From the NCBI GenBank assembly GCA_016946835.1, contig JACVTC010000063.1:750001-814000 (forward strand): a stretch of 64,000 bases of DNA, in the 5' to 3' direction. This stretch comes from Neocallimastix lanati (nom. inval.). Taxonomy: Eukaryota; Neocallimastigomycota; Neocallimastigomycetes; Neocallimastigales; Neocallimastigaceae. This document shows, one piece after another, positions 27,956-41,150 of the stretch (within the stretch, counting starts at the first letter, position 1; each line of letters begins with the position of its first letter). The notes beneath the pieces were generated by a model that saw only the letters and a program-made list of their open reading frames with translations, ran no database searches and was not told where the DNA came from. Position numbers and translations under genes: made by a program.

Positions 27956-30900
27956 AAATTACTGTTTAGCCTGCTACTGTTAGTAGATGTGGTATGGTAT
28001 TTATGGAACCAAGTCAATTGGGTTGGGAGCCATTATTAGAATCATGGTTAAATACATATACTAATTTTAATAGATTGATAAAGATAACAATAAAAGATTT
28101 ATTTAACAAATATGTTCCATCAATATTACTTTCAGTTAGAACAGCCTATAGAGAATTAATTCCAACTACAAATATTGGATGTGTTAATTCATTAATTAAA
28201 ATATATAATTCATTAATTAAATATATGAAGGAAATTGATTTTCAAGATATTACAGATGATTCACTAAAAAAAATAATAAGGATTTTAAAGTCCCAATTCA
28301 TTTTTTCATTAATTTGGTCATTGGGTGGAAGTTTAATTGAAACTAGTAGAGAAAAACTTAATGAACAATTGATAAAATTAATTAAAATTAAAGATTCCGA
28401 TATATTTTTCGACCTTCCGTATGAAGGAACTTTGTATGATTATAAATATGATAATGAAAAATGTATATGGACAAAATGGATTGATACTATTGATAAGGAA
28501 CCCGATATTCCATTAAATGCAGAATTTAGTTCTATTATTATTCCTACAAAGGATACAGCTCGCTATCTTTATTTAATGGATTTATTAATTACTAATGATA
28601 TACCATTACTTATTGTCGGCCCAACTGGTACAGGAAAATCAAAGTATGTAATTGATAAATTATTGAATGGTTTATCAAAAGAGAAATATCTACCTATGTT
28701 TATTAATTTTTCAGCAAAAACAAGTTCATTCCAAGTTCAGGATATTATTATGAGTAAATTAGATAAAAGAAGAAAAGGAACTTATGGCCCTCCATTAGGA
28801 AAGCAATATGTAATATTTATTGATGATTTAAATATGCCAACAAAAGAAGTATATGGGGCACAACCACCAATTGAATTGTTAAGACAATGGATGGATCATG
28901 GTAATTGGTATGATTTAAAGGATACATCAAGAATTGAACTAATTAATATTCAATTTATTGGAGCAATGGGACCACCAGGTGGAGGAAGAAATGATGTTAC
29001 TCCACGATTTTTAAGACACTTTAATCAAGTGGTTATTAATTCGTTCGACGATATTACATTAGAAAGAATTTTCAATTGTATATTAAAATGGCATTTTAAC
29101 AAATATGAATTCTCAGAAGAAATTAAAGATAATATTCAAAATATTGTAACAGCAACAGTTACTATTTATAAATGGGCCATTAACAACTTGCTTCCAACTC
29201 CTATGAAAACTCATTATACATTTAATTTAAGAGATTTTTCTCGTGTTATCCAAGGTGTATCATTATCAAGACCTGAATCTACTAATACAAAGCATCAATT
29301 AATACGATTATGGACTCATGAAATTTATAGAGTTTTCCATGATCGTCTTATTTGTGATAGCGATTATCAAGCTTGCTTCGATATTACCATTAAAACAATT
29401 AAAGATGTATTCGAAGAAGATGTAAATGAAATATTCAAATCAATCATACCAGAAAATTCTAAGGAAATAAAAGATGATGATATGAGAAAATTAATGTATG
29501 GTGATATTATTGCTGGTTCAAAGGAAAAGCCGTACAGTGAATTGGTAGATATACAAAAAATTATTGACACAATTAATTCAAGTCTTGTGGATTATAATAA
29601 TATAAGAAAAGATAAATTGGATATTGTATTATTTAGATTTGCCATTGAACATTTAGCTAGAATTTGTCGTATTATTAGACTACCAGGTGAACATGCTCTT
29701 TTAGTAGGTGTTGGTGGTAGTGGAAGACAAAGTTTAGCAAAACTAGCGGCTCATATGGCTGATTATGAATTATTCCAAATTGAATTAACTAAAAGTTATG
29801 GTCTAACAGAATGGAGAGATGATATTAAAAAAGTGATTAAACTTGCAGGTTTAGAAAATAAACCAACAATTTTTGTATTCTCGGATACCCAAATTACTAA
29901 TGAATCATTCATTGAAGACATAAACAGTATTTTGAATTCGGGTGAGGTTCCAAATCTTTATCAACCAGATGAAAAAGAAGCAATTTATGAAAGATGCTTA
30001 AGTGATATTAGAAGTGATAATCCAGATATTGATGAACTTCCAAATACCGCATTATATAATTATTTTATTCAAAGATCTAAAAGTAATTTACATATTATTT
30101 TATGTATGAGTCCTATTGGTGATTCATTTCGTCAAAGACTTAAACAATTCTCATCTCTTATTAACTGTTGTACCATTGATTGGTTCCAAGCATGGCCTGA
30201 TGATGCATTGTATGCAGTAGCAAATAAATACTTAAATGATATGGAAATTGAACCAAAATATCTTAAGAATATAATTGACTTATGTAGGTATTTCCATCAA
30301 TCGGTATCATTAATTTCTGATAAATTTAAAAGAGCACTGTCAAGACATAATTATATCACACCAACATCATATTTAGAACTTCTTTTCAGTTATAGAAAAA
30401 TGTATGAAATAAAAAGAGATGAAGCACTCTCTATTAAAAGAAGATATAATAGTGGTCTTGAAAAGTTATCATATACATCAGAACAAGTTAAAAAAATGCA
30501 AATTGAATTGGGTGAACTTCAACCTCAGTTAGAGAAAACAGCAGAAGAAACTGTAAAAATGTTATCCCAAATAGAAATTGAATCAAAGGATGTTGAAGAA
30601 ACAAGAAAAATTGTTGCTGCTGATGAAACTATTGCATTAGAAAAGGCGGAACAAGCAACAGCAATTAAAAATGAATGTGAAAACGACTTAGCTGAAGCTT
30701 TACCTTTATTAAATAGTGCATTGGAAGCTTTAGATACTTTAAAGAAACAAGATATTGATGAAGTAAAAGCCATGAAAAATCCACCAGCTGGAGTAAAACT
30801 TGTTATGGAAGCTGTATGTGTAATGAAAGATATCAAACCAGAAAAAATTCCTGATCCATCAGGCTCAGGTAAGATGGTTCAAGATTACTGGAAACCTTCA

Positions 30901-33186
30901 GTAAAAATGATTGGTGATCCTAAATTCCTTTCATCTTTAAAATCATATGATAAAGATGATATTCCACCTCACATTATTAAAAAAATTAGAACTAATTATT
31001 TACCAAATACTGAGTTTAAGCCAGAAAAAGTAAGAAATGCATCATCTGCTGCCGAAGGTCTTTGTAGTTGGGTTATTGCTATGGAAGCTTATGATAAGGT
31101 TGCTAAAGTTGTTGCACCAAAAAAAATTGCACTCGCTAATGCAGAAGCTGAATATAGTGAAACAATTCAACGTTTAGAAGAAAAAAGACAAATGCTAAGA
31201 GAAGTTGAAGAAAGAATGGCATCATTAAATACTCAACTTCAAAATCTGAAAGATGAAAAAATAAGACTAGAAAATCAAAAGAAGAGCTGCGAAGAAAAAT
31301 TACAACGAGCTGAAATATTACTAGGTGGTCTTGGAGGTGAACGTCAAAGATGGAGTGATATTATACAACAACTTGAAGTTACTATTAATAATTTAATGGG
31401 TGATATTTTGATTGCGTCAGGTGTTACAGCATATCTAGGTGTATTTACTAAAACATATAGAAATGAATGTATTGAAGATTGGATTCAAAAATGTCGTGAG
31501 CAAATTCCATGTTCTGAACACTTTAATTTATCTAAAGTACTTGGTGATCCAATTCATATAAGAGAATGGAATATTGCTGGTCTTCCATCGGATGAATTCT
31601 CTGTTGATAATGGTATTATTGTTGAATATTCTAGAAGATGGCCATTAATGATTGATCCTCAAGGACAAGCTAATAAATGGGTTAAAAATATGGAGGGAAT
31701 AAATAATCTTTCTGTTATAAAATTAACTGATTCTGATTACGTAAGAAGTCTTGAAAATGCAATTACGTTTGGTCAACCAGTTTTAATTGAGAATGTTAAA
31801 GAAGAATTAGATCCAATTTTGACCCCAATCTTATGTAAATCAATATTTATTAATGGTGGTGTAAAATGTATTAAATTAGGGGATAATATTGTTGAATATT
31901 CAGATAGCTTCAAATTATATATAACAACAAAACTTAGAAATCCTCACTATTTACCAGAAATTTCAACTAAAGTAACTTTGTTAAACTTTATGATTACTCC
32001 TGAAGGTCTAGAAGATCAAACACTGGGTATTGTAGTTCAAAAGGAACGTCCAGAACTAGAAGAAGAAAAGAATCAATTGATTATTCAAAGTGCTGAAAAT
32101 AAGAAAAAATTAAAAGAAATAGAAGATAAAATATTAAGTATTCTTTCAAATGATGATGGAAATATTTTAGAAAATCTTGAAGCTATTGAAGCTCTTTCAA
32201 GTTCCAAACGTATTTCAAATGAATTAAGTGAAAAACAAAAAATTGCTGAAGCCACAGAGAAAAAGATTGATGAAACGAGAAATAGTTATTTACCTATTGC
32301 TAAACATGCATCAATACTATTTTTCTGTACTACAGATTTAGCCAACATTGAACCAATGTATCAATATTCTTTAACATGGTTTATTGATTTATTTAGTAAT
32401 GCTATTGCAATGAGTAATAAATCAAGTAATTTAAAAAGAAGGCTTAAGAATTTAGAAAGCTACTTTACGTATTCACTTTATTGTAATGTATGCAGATCAT
32501 TATTTGAAAAAGATAAATTATTATTTTCTTTCTTATTATGTGTAAGTATTTTAAGAAGTCATAAAGAAATTAATGAAGATGAATTTTCATTCCTCATTAC
32601 TGGTGGTTTAATGTTGTCAAATAACTATAAAAACCCGGCGTCATCATGGTTATCAGAAAAATCATGGTCTGAAATATGTCAACTTTCAGATATCACAAAC
32701 TTTAAAGGTTTACGTGAAAACTTCAATGTAAGTATAAATATATATATATATATATATATTAGATTATATTATAATAAGGTTATATAAATTTAAATAGTTT
32801 GACTTTCTATTAAAATTATTAAATTATAAAAATTTTAGTCAGATGAATGGCTTGAATGGTCCGAATCACATAATCCATATCAAGCCCCAATACCTAATTG
32901 TTTTGAAGAACCAAGAACTGATTTCCAAAAATTATTATTAGTAAGAGCAATAAGACCAGAAAAAATTATTCCAAGTGTTCAAGAATTTGTTAAATCAAAA
33001 TTAGGACATAAATTTGTTGAACCTCCACCATTTGATCTTGCAAGTTCATTTGAAGATTCAAATAATAAAACTCCATTGATTTTCATTCTTTCTCCTGGTG
33101 TAGATCCAATTTTACAGTAATGTGTTAAAAAAAAAAATAAAATAAAAATCACTATTTTTATTAAAAAAATAATGATAAACAAATTG

Positions 33187-33230
<44 letters not shown>

Positions 33231-35474
33231 AATTTTCTTTTAAATATATATATATATATTAATATAGATTATTTAAACTTGCAGAAGATAAAGGATTTTC
33301 AGGATCAAAATGTCAAACTATTTCACTTGGTCAAGGGCAAGGTCCAATTGCTGCCCAAATGATAGAAAGAGCTAAAGTAGAAGGAACATGGGTAGTATTA
33401 CAAAACTGTCATCTTGCAATTAGCTGGATGGGTGCCTTGGAAAAAATCATAGATGATATGAACCAATCAACAAACGTTAATAAAGATACAAGATTATGGC
33501 TAACTAGTTATCCTACAGAACATTTTCCAGTATCAATTCTTCAAAACAGTGTTAAGATGACAAATGAACCACCAAAAGGTATTAAAGCAAATCTTCTTAA
33601 ATCATACTTATCAAACCCAATTTCTGATGAAAAGTTCTATTCTGCATGTACTAAAACAAAAGAATGGGAAAAACTTCTATTTGGATTGTGTTTCTTCCAT
33701 GCCATTGTTCAAGTAAATTAATAAATTCTTGTTCATTTTTAAATATATAAATTTATAAAAATATTTATTATTAATATATTTTAATATATATAATATTATA
33801 TAGGAAAGAAGAAACTTTGGACCATTAGGATGGAATATTCCATATGAATTTAATGAATCTGATTTAAGTATGTATAAAGATTATTATAATAAATAAAATA
33901 CTATATATATTATATATATATATATAAATATCTTTTATCATAATTAATAAAAAATTTTTTAACTATACGAAACAATAAAATAGGCATTTCTGTAAGACAA
34001 CTTCAAATATTTTTAGATAATTATGATGAAATTCCATTTAAAGCCTTAACATATTTAACTGGTGAATGTAATTATGGTGGTCGTGTTACGGATGGTAAGA
34101 TAATTTAATATTATTTTTATTTAATAATAATAGAAAAAAAAATTTAATTATATAAACAATTTTTAATAATGTTATATTTAAAAAATATTATAGATTGGGA
34201 TAGAAGAACATTATTAAATATTTTGTCATGTTGCTACTGTCCACAAGTAATTGAAGAGAACGAATATAAATTTATGCAAAGTAATATTTATTATGTACCA
34301 ATTGAAAGTGATTATAACTCAATTATAGAATATATTAAACAATTACCACTGAATCAACTTCCAGATATTTTTGGTATTCATGATAATGGTGATATTGCAA
34401 GACAACTATCAGAAACAAAGCAATTATTTGATTCAATTATATTAACTCAAGAAAAAACAGGTAATGACAGTGGTAGTGCGAAATCAAGTGACGAAATTGT
34501 TACTGAAATATCAACAGGCATTCTTGAAAAAATTCCAGAACCCTATCCAATAGAAGATGCGATGAAAAAATTCCCAGTGAATTATAATGAAAGTATGAAT
34601 ACAGTATTAATTCAAGAAATGGTTAGATATAATAAATTAATCGATGTTATTTATAAAAGCATGATTGATATTCAGAAAGCTATTAAAGGTTTAGTCGTAA
34701 TGTCACAAGAATTAGAAGAGATTTATAAATCTATTCTACTTGGTAAAGTTCCAAATAAGTGGGCACAAAAATCATATCCTTCATTAAAACCTCTAGGAGG
34801 ATATGTTAATGATTTATTAGCAAGATTATCATTTTTCAATAAGTGGTTTAAAAATGGTAGACCAAACGTATTTTGGATGTCTGGATTTTTCTTTACACAA
34901 TCATTTATTACAGGTATATTCATTAAAAAAATTATTTGTCCTTTAATAAATAATTTTAATATTGAACTATAACCAATATAAAAAATTAATTATTTATTAT
35001 TAAATTTTTTTTTTTTTAAAATTATATATAACTTTTTTTATAAAAAATTATTAAATAGCAACATTACAAAATTATTCACGAAAATATGTAATACCAATTG
35101 ATGAGCTTGTTCTTGATTTTGAAATTCTTTCTGTGGATTCTATAAGATCATCTCCTTCTGATGGTGTTTATGTTAATGGTCTTTTCTTAGAAGGGGCAAG
35201 ATGGGATAGAAATAAAAAAGCAATTAGCGAAAGTTATTCGAAGGTTTTATATGATAGTTTACCTATAATATGGTTTAAACCTGTGAAACAGTCAGATAAA
35301 AATACTAAATTCAAATATCATTGTCCTGTATATAAAACTAGTTCAAGAAGAGGTGTTTTATCAACAACAGGTCACTCGACCAATTTTGTTATAGCTATAG
35401 ATTTACCTATTGATAAATCTGAAAGACATTGGATTTTAAGAGGTGTTGCAATATTACTTCAACTAGACGATTAA
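20652..35474 (+). CDS. DNAH7: Axonemal inner-arm dynein heavy chain (DNAH3/7/12 group)
   Basis: This single-headed inner-arm dynein motor drives flagellar bending. Twenty-three exons give 12270 nt (about 4089 aa; human DNAH7 is about 4020). The main exons are 20652-20934, 21051-21312, 22280-22555, 22692-23331, 23734-24656, 25388-26318, 26407-26744, 26971-27825, 27970-32727, 32839-33116, 33268-33712, 34194-34913 and 35059-35474; all junctions keep frame. Parts in order: tail and linker; AAA1 P-loop GPAGTGKTEST (about 1411, split by an intron) with Walker [12 protein letters not shown]2 GEPFAGKTS (1693); AAA3 GPTGTGKS (2042) with [11 protein letters not shown]4 GVGGSGRQS (2404); a coiled-coil stalk around the microtubule-binding domain ([16 protein letters not shown], about 2764); AAA5-6; and a C-terminal domain with [22 protein letters not shown] and LSTTGHSTN. 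The subgroup call rests on these C-terminal motifs. The AAA3-AAA6 region is one 4.8-kb exon, whereas the tail is cut by many introns. Confidence 0.95.
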
Positions 35475-35793
35475 TTTTTTTTTTATTTCAAATATTTATT
35501 CCTAAAAATATATGTATAAATTTAACTTTATTAATTTTTTTTTTTTTTTTAATTCTTATGATAATAAATTCAATGTAATATATAATTCAATCAACAAATA
35601 TTATAATAATTATATACATTTTAACATTTAATATTTTGTATATTTTATTTAATAAAATAAAATAATGTATTTGAAATAATTATATTACAATAAAATAATA
35701 AAATAATAAATAAAATAATATTATTATATTATATAATACTTTTAAATATATATTTTTCAAAAAATAAAAGAATACACTTCATTGTTTATTAAA

Positions 35794-35837
35794 ATTAATA
35801 TTTGAGAACTTTTTTTTAAAAGTTCTCAAATATTAAT
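35794..35837. repeat. Perfect 20-bp inverted repeat, 4-nt loop
   Basis: The left arm 35794-35813 (attaatatttgagaactttt) pairs perfectly with the right arm 35818-35837 across TTTT. It lies 320 bp beyond the dynein stop in the convergent spacer. It could fold in either transcript, or be a relic of a small palindromic element. No function can be assigned from sequence. Confidence 0.9.
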
Positions 35838-36136
35838 TATATTATAATTGTAAAATACATTATAAACATATTGAAAAGTATATATAATAAAAATGTAATA
35901 TTATTTGAAGTATTATAATGCTCTATATAAAATCTTCATATAAAATTATTGAAATATCATTTTATTTTTAAAATTTTATTAATAAAAAAAATTTTTTTTT
36001 AATAATATGTATTTTTTTTTTTTTTTGTATATTTGTATATAAATATTTTTTATAAATAAAAAAAATTATTTTTTTAAAGATAATGATCTCAAAAAATTAT
36101 TAGAATTTATATGTATAAATTTTATTATAATTTTTA

Positions 36137-36215
36137 TTCAAATTTTTTTCCATGGATAAAATCATCGATATATAAATATTTATTTTATCCATGGAAAAAA
36201 ATTTGAATATCGATG
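36137..36215. repeat. Perfect 26-bp inverted repeat plus a second 8-bp inverted pair
   Basis: Arm A (36137-36162) is exactly inverted at 36182-36207 around an NcoI-like CCATGG core. Directly after each A arm lies an 8-mer, catcgata (36163-36170) and tatcgatg (36208-36215), which are themselves inverses. The order is therefore A-B-spacer-A'-B', allowing two alternative foldings. It lies about 460 bp beyond the 3' end of the G-alpha gene. Confidence 0.9.
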
Positions 36216-36336
36216 ATTAAAAATAAAAAAAATTAAATATAACAATAAAAATAAACATTTAATATTACATATCAATTTTTACTTATTAATGATTAATATT
36301 ATATATTTATAATACTACATATCAATTTTTACTAAT

Positions 36337-36374
<38 letters not shown>

Positions 36375-36672
36375 TATAGATATGATCATCTATTTTGATA
36401 TTATAATTGATTTTTATTTTTTTCTTCTAATTTATATATATAATTTAATATTACATTATAAAAACAATAATATTTTATAAAATAATATATATTTTTCTTG
36501 TTTTAAATTATATTAATTAAATATATATAAAATAGTTTTTTCATTTAATAAAATAAAATATAAAAATAAAACAAATTGAGAAAATTATGAAACGACATAA
36601 TATATATGTAGATAAAACGATTTATTATGCTTTTTTAATTAATTTAATTAAACTGTTAAATGAAAATAAAAA

Positions 36673-38338
36673 TTATTGTAATCCAGCATTTACAAGTGCG
36701 TACTGCTGAAGCGATTGTATTGTTAATTTAACAATAGTGGAACAATGTCTTGTATCTGTTGCCCATGTTAAATGTGTTGAGACTGTTCTTTCTTTATTTG
36801 CATTTAACGAAAGGAATCTTTTAGCAAAAAAAGTTGCTGCTTCAGCATAATCATCTCCTCCTATATAAAAATTTAATTTTCATTAATTTTATTAAATAAT
36901 TTATATTATAAATAATAAATAAATAAATATATATATATATTTTTTTTTTCTTTTTTTGTAATAAAATGTTTAAATTTTTTTTATATTTATCATATTATTT
37001 TTATTTATAATAAAATAAATATTATACCTTTATACTCTGGGTAATATTTTGATAAAGGTGAAATACTTAATTTTTTCTTAAAAATATCTATTTTATTAAA
37101 GAAAATTACTATATTTCTGTTCCAGAGAATCTTATTTTCCGATAGTTGTTTAAATAATTCTTCTGCATCAACTAATCTATTAACTGATGGATCTTCTAGT
37201 AAAGTCTTTTGTTTTTATTATAATAATATTAAAATATACACAATTTTTATTAAAAATTAGTTATATATATTTATGTTTATAATATTAAAAAAAAATTATA
37301 TCTATTATATTTTTTCTAGATTTTAAAAATTTATATATATTTACTTGATCATAAGAACTAATAGCAAAAATATATATCATAAGATCAACGTTATCGAAAA
37401 ATGCAGCCTGATTTTTTATTAATAAATTTTTATATATAGTACAATATTTAAATATTAATAAATTTAGTTTTATATATGAGATATATTCCATAAAAAAATT
37501 ATCAAAATTATTGAAATAATAATAACCCATTTCATTCTTTGATATCTTGAACCACCGAAATCAAATACACTATTTTATGTAATTATAATAATATTTAATT
37601 TAAAAAAATTTAATATATATTCATTAGTTTAATATTATTTCCTAATAAATAAAAAAAAATTCGTTCAAAATTTTGATAACATCAAATTATATTTTACCTT
37701 AATTTATCATTTGAATCAAGAATTGGTATTATAGTTTCAGATATTTGTTGAGTCGGTGCTCTTTGATGTAAAATATCATCATTTGATGGTTTATATTCGG
37801 AATTAAATATATCATTCATTTTACCAAAGAAACTTTATGATATAAACATTTTTTATAATTTAAAAATTGTTAGAGTATATGCATATATATTAAAATTTAA
37901 CTGAATATTTAGTAAATTATTAATTACTATTCTGCTGAGTCTAATAAATTTATAGTATTTCCAACTTTTATACATTCTTTTATTGCATTTTCACCTTCCC
38001 ATAATTTTTTACATGCATTTGATAAATCCTCTGGAATTATCCTTGAAATTTATTGAATATAATAGAATATAATATGTTTTTTTTTTTTTTAAAAAAAAAA
38101 TTTAATTAATATATACATATATAATCAAAATTTTCTTATTTTTTTTATAATATAATTTTTATTAAAATTAAGTAATAGAATTTACTTTTTTTCTTTATAA
38201 TCAGATAAAACTTCATCAGTCTTATCTATTACAATTTTGATATATTCCTTTAATTATTGATAAATATTTTTTAATAATATTTTAATATTTATAAACAGAC
38301 AATTAATTTTCATATTTATTTATTTTTTTTATTTCATA

Positions 38339-38375
<37 letters not shown>

Positions 38376-39058
38376 TGTTTTTATTGCTGTTTTACTTTGT
38401 TATTTTCATCTGATAAATTAATTGATAGTGATTCTAGATTCTGACATATTAATTTCATTGATAATAATAAATTCGATACACAAGTATATTTAGCATTTTC
38501 AATATCTATATCTTCTAATGGCATTTTATTTATAATTCGCAATTGTTTTAAGAACGTCGACTAATAAATATTTGATATAATTGTTTTTTAAATATGAAAA
38601 TTGTTCAAAAAATTTTATATATTTATTTAATTTAAATTTAAGATTGTATAGAGTGTAGGACATTATAAATATATTAATTATATTAGCAATCATAAAATAA
38701 ACCTTTTTAATATTTTAAATTTATAATGTAATTAAACTAATTATACCTTTCCTGAATCGGCAGGTCCTTTATTAATATTAATAAATTGAATTGTTAATAT
38801 TTATTAAAAAAAAAAAAAAAAATAGGAAGAAGAAAAATTAATCATTTTCAGAGTACTTGTTTGTTATTTTTTATTTGAAGTAAAACAAAGAATTTAATTT
38901 TCATTTATTATACCTAAAAGTAATAATTTATAAGTAGAATTATCATTTTTCTCTTTTATTTTTGCTTCTTCCTGAATTTGTTTATTAATCTTGGTATTTT
39001 TTTCTTTTTCTTCAGGAGTACTTGGAAAAACATTAGTTTTACTATGACATAAACCCAT
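36673..39058 (-). CDS. Atypical heterotrimeric G-protein alpha subunit
   Basis: G-alpha subunits couple 7TM receptors to effectors at the plasma membrane. Ten exons (minus): 38914-39058, 38747-38766, 38396-38560, 38186-38247, 37928-38041, 37698-37832, 37527-37569, 37345-37407, 37028-37205 and 36673-36860; 1113 nt, 370 aa (usual 350-360). The N-terminus MGLCHS fits myristoylation and palmitoylation. G1 is GPADSGKS (49-56; usual GAGESGKS), with its core on a 20-nt exon. Then come LRIINKM, LLDSAEYF, switch I RAPTQQ (193-198; usual R-V-K-T-T-G) keeping Arg and one Thr, G3 DFGGSR (217-222; usual DVGGQR), G4 NKID (286-289) and G5 TWAT (usual TCAT). The catalytic Gln of switch II is Ser221. Fold and nucleotide-contact positions are clear, so the family is certain. 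Slow or absent GTP hydrolysis is inferred. It converges with the dynein gene. Confidence 0.92.
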
Positions 39059-39632
39059 CTTTTAATTAATTTTTTTTTATTATTTTTTTTCTTTTTTTTT
39101 TTTTTTTTTTGTATATCTCTTCGATTTAATTCCTCGTTTATATATATAAATATATATATATATATAGTTTTAAATTTACAATAATTCAATATACTATTAT
39201 TTATTATTATTCTTTTATATATTTATAATTTTTTGAAATAAATGTTCTTTAATTTCTACTTTTTGAATACATGTTATATATTTATGTAATATAATTATTT
39301 CAATTAAATGAATTTCATTATATATCTCAATTCGTTTAAATTAATCATTCATTTAATTATAAATTATATCTTAAAAGAGTACCTTTATATCAATTAATTT
39401 TTATTATATTAATTTATTCCTGTTAAATTTATTATCATTTAATATTAATATAAATTTCTTCATAATATTTTATAAATTATTTTTAAACAAAATTTTTATA
39501 TATTCATATATATGTATGTATATATTTTTATATATATATTTAAAAAAAAAAAAAAAAAAAAGATAATAATAATAAAAATAGCTTTTATAAATATAAAAAA
39601 TTATATAATAATTTTTATATTAATTTTATTGG

Positions 39633-39663
<31 letters not shown>

Positions 39664-39846
39664 GAAAAACATTATTAATGATTAAATAATAAGATCATAA
39701 TTAATTTAATATAAATTAGAATAAAAAAAAAAAAAAAAAAAAAAAAAACATAAAGAATAATATTAGATTTATTGTATTGTAAACTTTAAAACTATAAGAA
39801 AAGAAATGATGAAGAAATTATTACGTATTAAAATTTTAATCCTTAG

Positions 39847-40000
39847 TAATTAAATTATACTGTATTTAAAAAGGAAAATTAATGGTATATATTTCATTAA
39901 TTAGTAGTAAATTCAAAAAAATTATAATTAAATTATACTATATTTTAAAAGGAAAATTAATGATATATATTTCATTAATTAGTAGTAAATTCAAAAAATT
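39847..40000. repeat. Two tandem copies of a 78-bp unit
   Basis: The segment starting taattaaattatac at 39847 is repeated from 39925 with a handful of substitutions and a one-base shift in an A run. Both copies contain ggaaaattaatg and ttcattaattagtagtaaat. It is a recent tandem duplication in non-coding sequence. Confidence 0.85.
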
Positions 40001-40086
40001 AATCTAAATGGCATTTGAATAAAAGTATAATTAATATATAAATATATTTTTTTTTATTTGCATTATATTAATTAAAATTGTTCTTA

Positions 40087-40176
40087 AAATATATTTAATC
40101 AGAAATATATTTAATCAAAAATATATTTAATCAAAAATATATTTAATCTAAAATATATTTAATCTAAAATATATTT
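40087..40176. repeat. Tandem array of aaatatatttaatc units (about 17 bp, 5-6 copies)
   Basis: Five to six head-to-tail copies of a 16-17-nt unit ending in TTTAATC are visible, differing at one position (cag, caa, cta). It is a minisatellite in the intergenic gap. Confidence 0.85.
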
Positions 40177-40608
40177 TATAATTAGAATTTAAAAAATAGT
40201 TAAACCATTTTTATTTAACTTTTAATCATAAATTTATGTCTTTCTTATTTTTAATGTGAATTTCTATTAATTATACTTTTTTTTTATTTTAAAAAAAAAA
40301 AATATATTTTTCTTTTATGCATATTATATAAATATATTGAGTAGTTCTTTTTTTAATTAAAATTAAATGAAATAAAATATAAAAGAAAAAGAATATTTAT
40401 TAATATAATTGTGAAATATAAAGTTAAATTTTTTATATTTTATGAATAGAATGGAAACTTTTATATTATTTTATATTCTCAAAATCATATAGGTATTGAA
40501 TAAATTTAAGTAAATATTTGAATCAATTTATATTTTACTTAAAATGAGTATTTCTACTATAATTATTATGATCATTTTAATTTAATAATATATAGATATA
40601 TTTATTTC

Positions 40609-40610
<2 letters not shown>

Positions 40611-40647
<37 letters not shown>

Positions 40648-40714
40648 GACTGAAGACTTTGGTCTTTCCCATATAGTAATATGGGTGTATGATTAACTGC
40701 CATACCAGTACGGC
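40611..40714 (-). mobile_element. Mini-retroposon: structured ~70-nt RNA copy with poly(A) tail and 13-bp TSD
   Basis: On the minus strand a 70-nt GC-richer segment (40645-40714) is followed by about 34 A's (T's at 40611-40644 on plus). An exact 13-bp duplication, ATATTTATTTCGT, flanks it at 40598-40610 and 40715-40727, the hallmark of target-primed insertion. The body reads as three consecutive hairpins: GCCGTA-CTGG-TATGGC (6 bp with one G-T pair), CCCATAT-TACT-ATATGGG (7 bp) and AAGAC-CAAA-GTCTT (5 bp). It ends CAGTCTAT plus A's, close to the TAGTCTA plus A's that ends the LINE and SINE here. Nothing in it matches a tRNA, 5S or spliceosomal RNA that I recognise. Confidence 0.8.
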
Positions 40715-40882
40715 ATATTTATTTCGTAAATAGAATAAAATTTAATATTTTTTAAATAAACACAAATTTAATTTAATTTCTATATATAACCCTACAAATT
40801 TAAAATAATGAAACAATGAATTATTCTTTATTTGTAATTATTCCATTATTTAGTTATTCTTTGGAAGAATTTTATAAACTTT

Positions 40883-40972
40883 ATTATTTCTTTATTTCTT
40901 TATTTCTTTATTTCTTTATTTCTTTATTTCTTTATTTCTTTATTTCTTTATTTCTTTATTTCTTTATTTATT
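40883..40972. repeat. (TTTCTTTA)n octanucleotide microsatellite
   Basis: About ten units of TTTCTTTA grade into TTTA repeats to about 41008. The plus-strand ORF over it encodes only a Phe/Ile/Leu/Tyr repeat and is not a gene. Confidence 0.9.
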
Positions 40973-41150
40973 TATTTATTAATTTATTTATTTATTTATT
41001 TATTTATTACATATAAAAAATTTTAAATATAAATAAATAAATTAAATAATAAAAATTTTCCTTATTATAATTAAAAAGAAAAAAAAATATTTTTATTATT
41101 ATTATTGTTTATATAAATATTTTTTTTAATAAAAAATAAAATTATTTTCA

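Larger units (their letters stand above)
35475..36672. other. Convergent 3' spacer, dynein / G-alpha
   Basis: This 1.2-kb gap lies between two convergent genes and should contain both 3' ends. It holds two perfect inverted repeats (listed separately), a T tract at about 36341-36370 and a short direct repeat (tacatatcaatttttact at about 36265 and 36314). No ORF is seen. Confidence 0.6.
39059..40597. other. AT-rich spacer upstream of the G-alpha gene
   Basis: This non-coding spacer contains A tracts at about 39541-39560, 39632-39659 and 39724-39748, a 78-bp duplication and a 17-bp tandem array (listed separately). The first few hundred bases should include the G-alpha promoter. No ORF or RNA gene is recognised. 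Confidence 0.5.
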
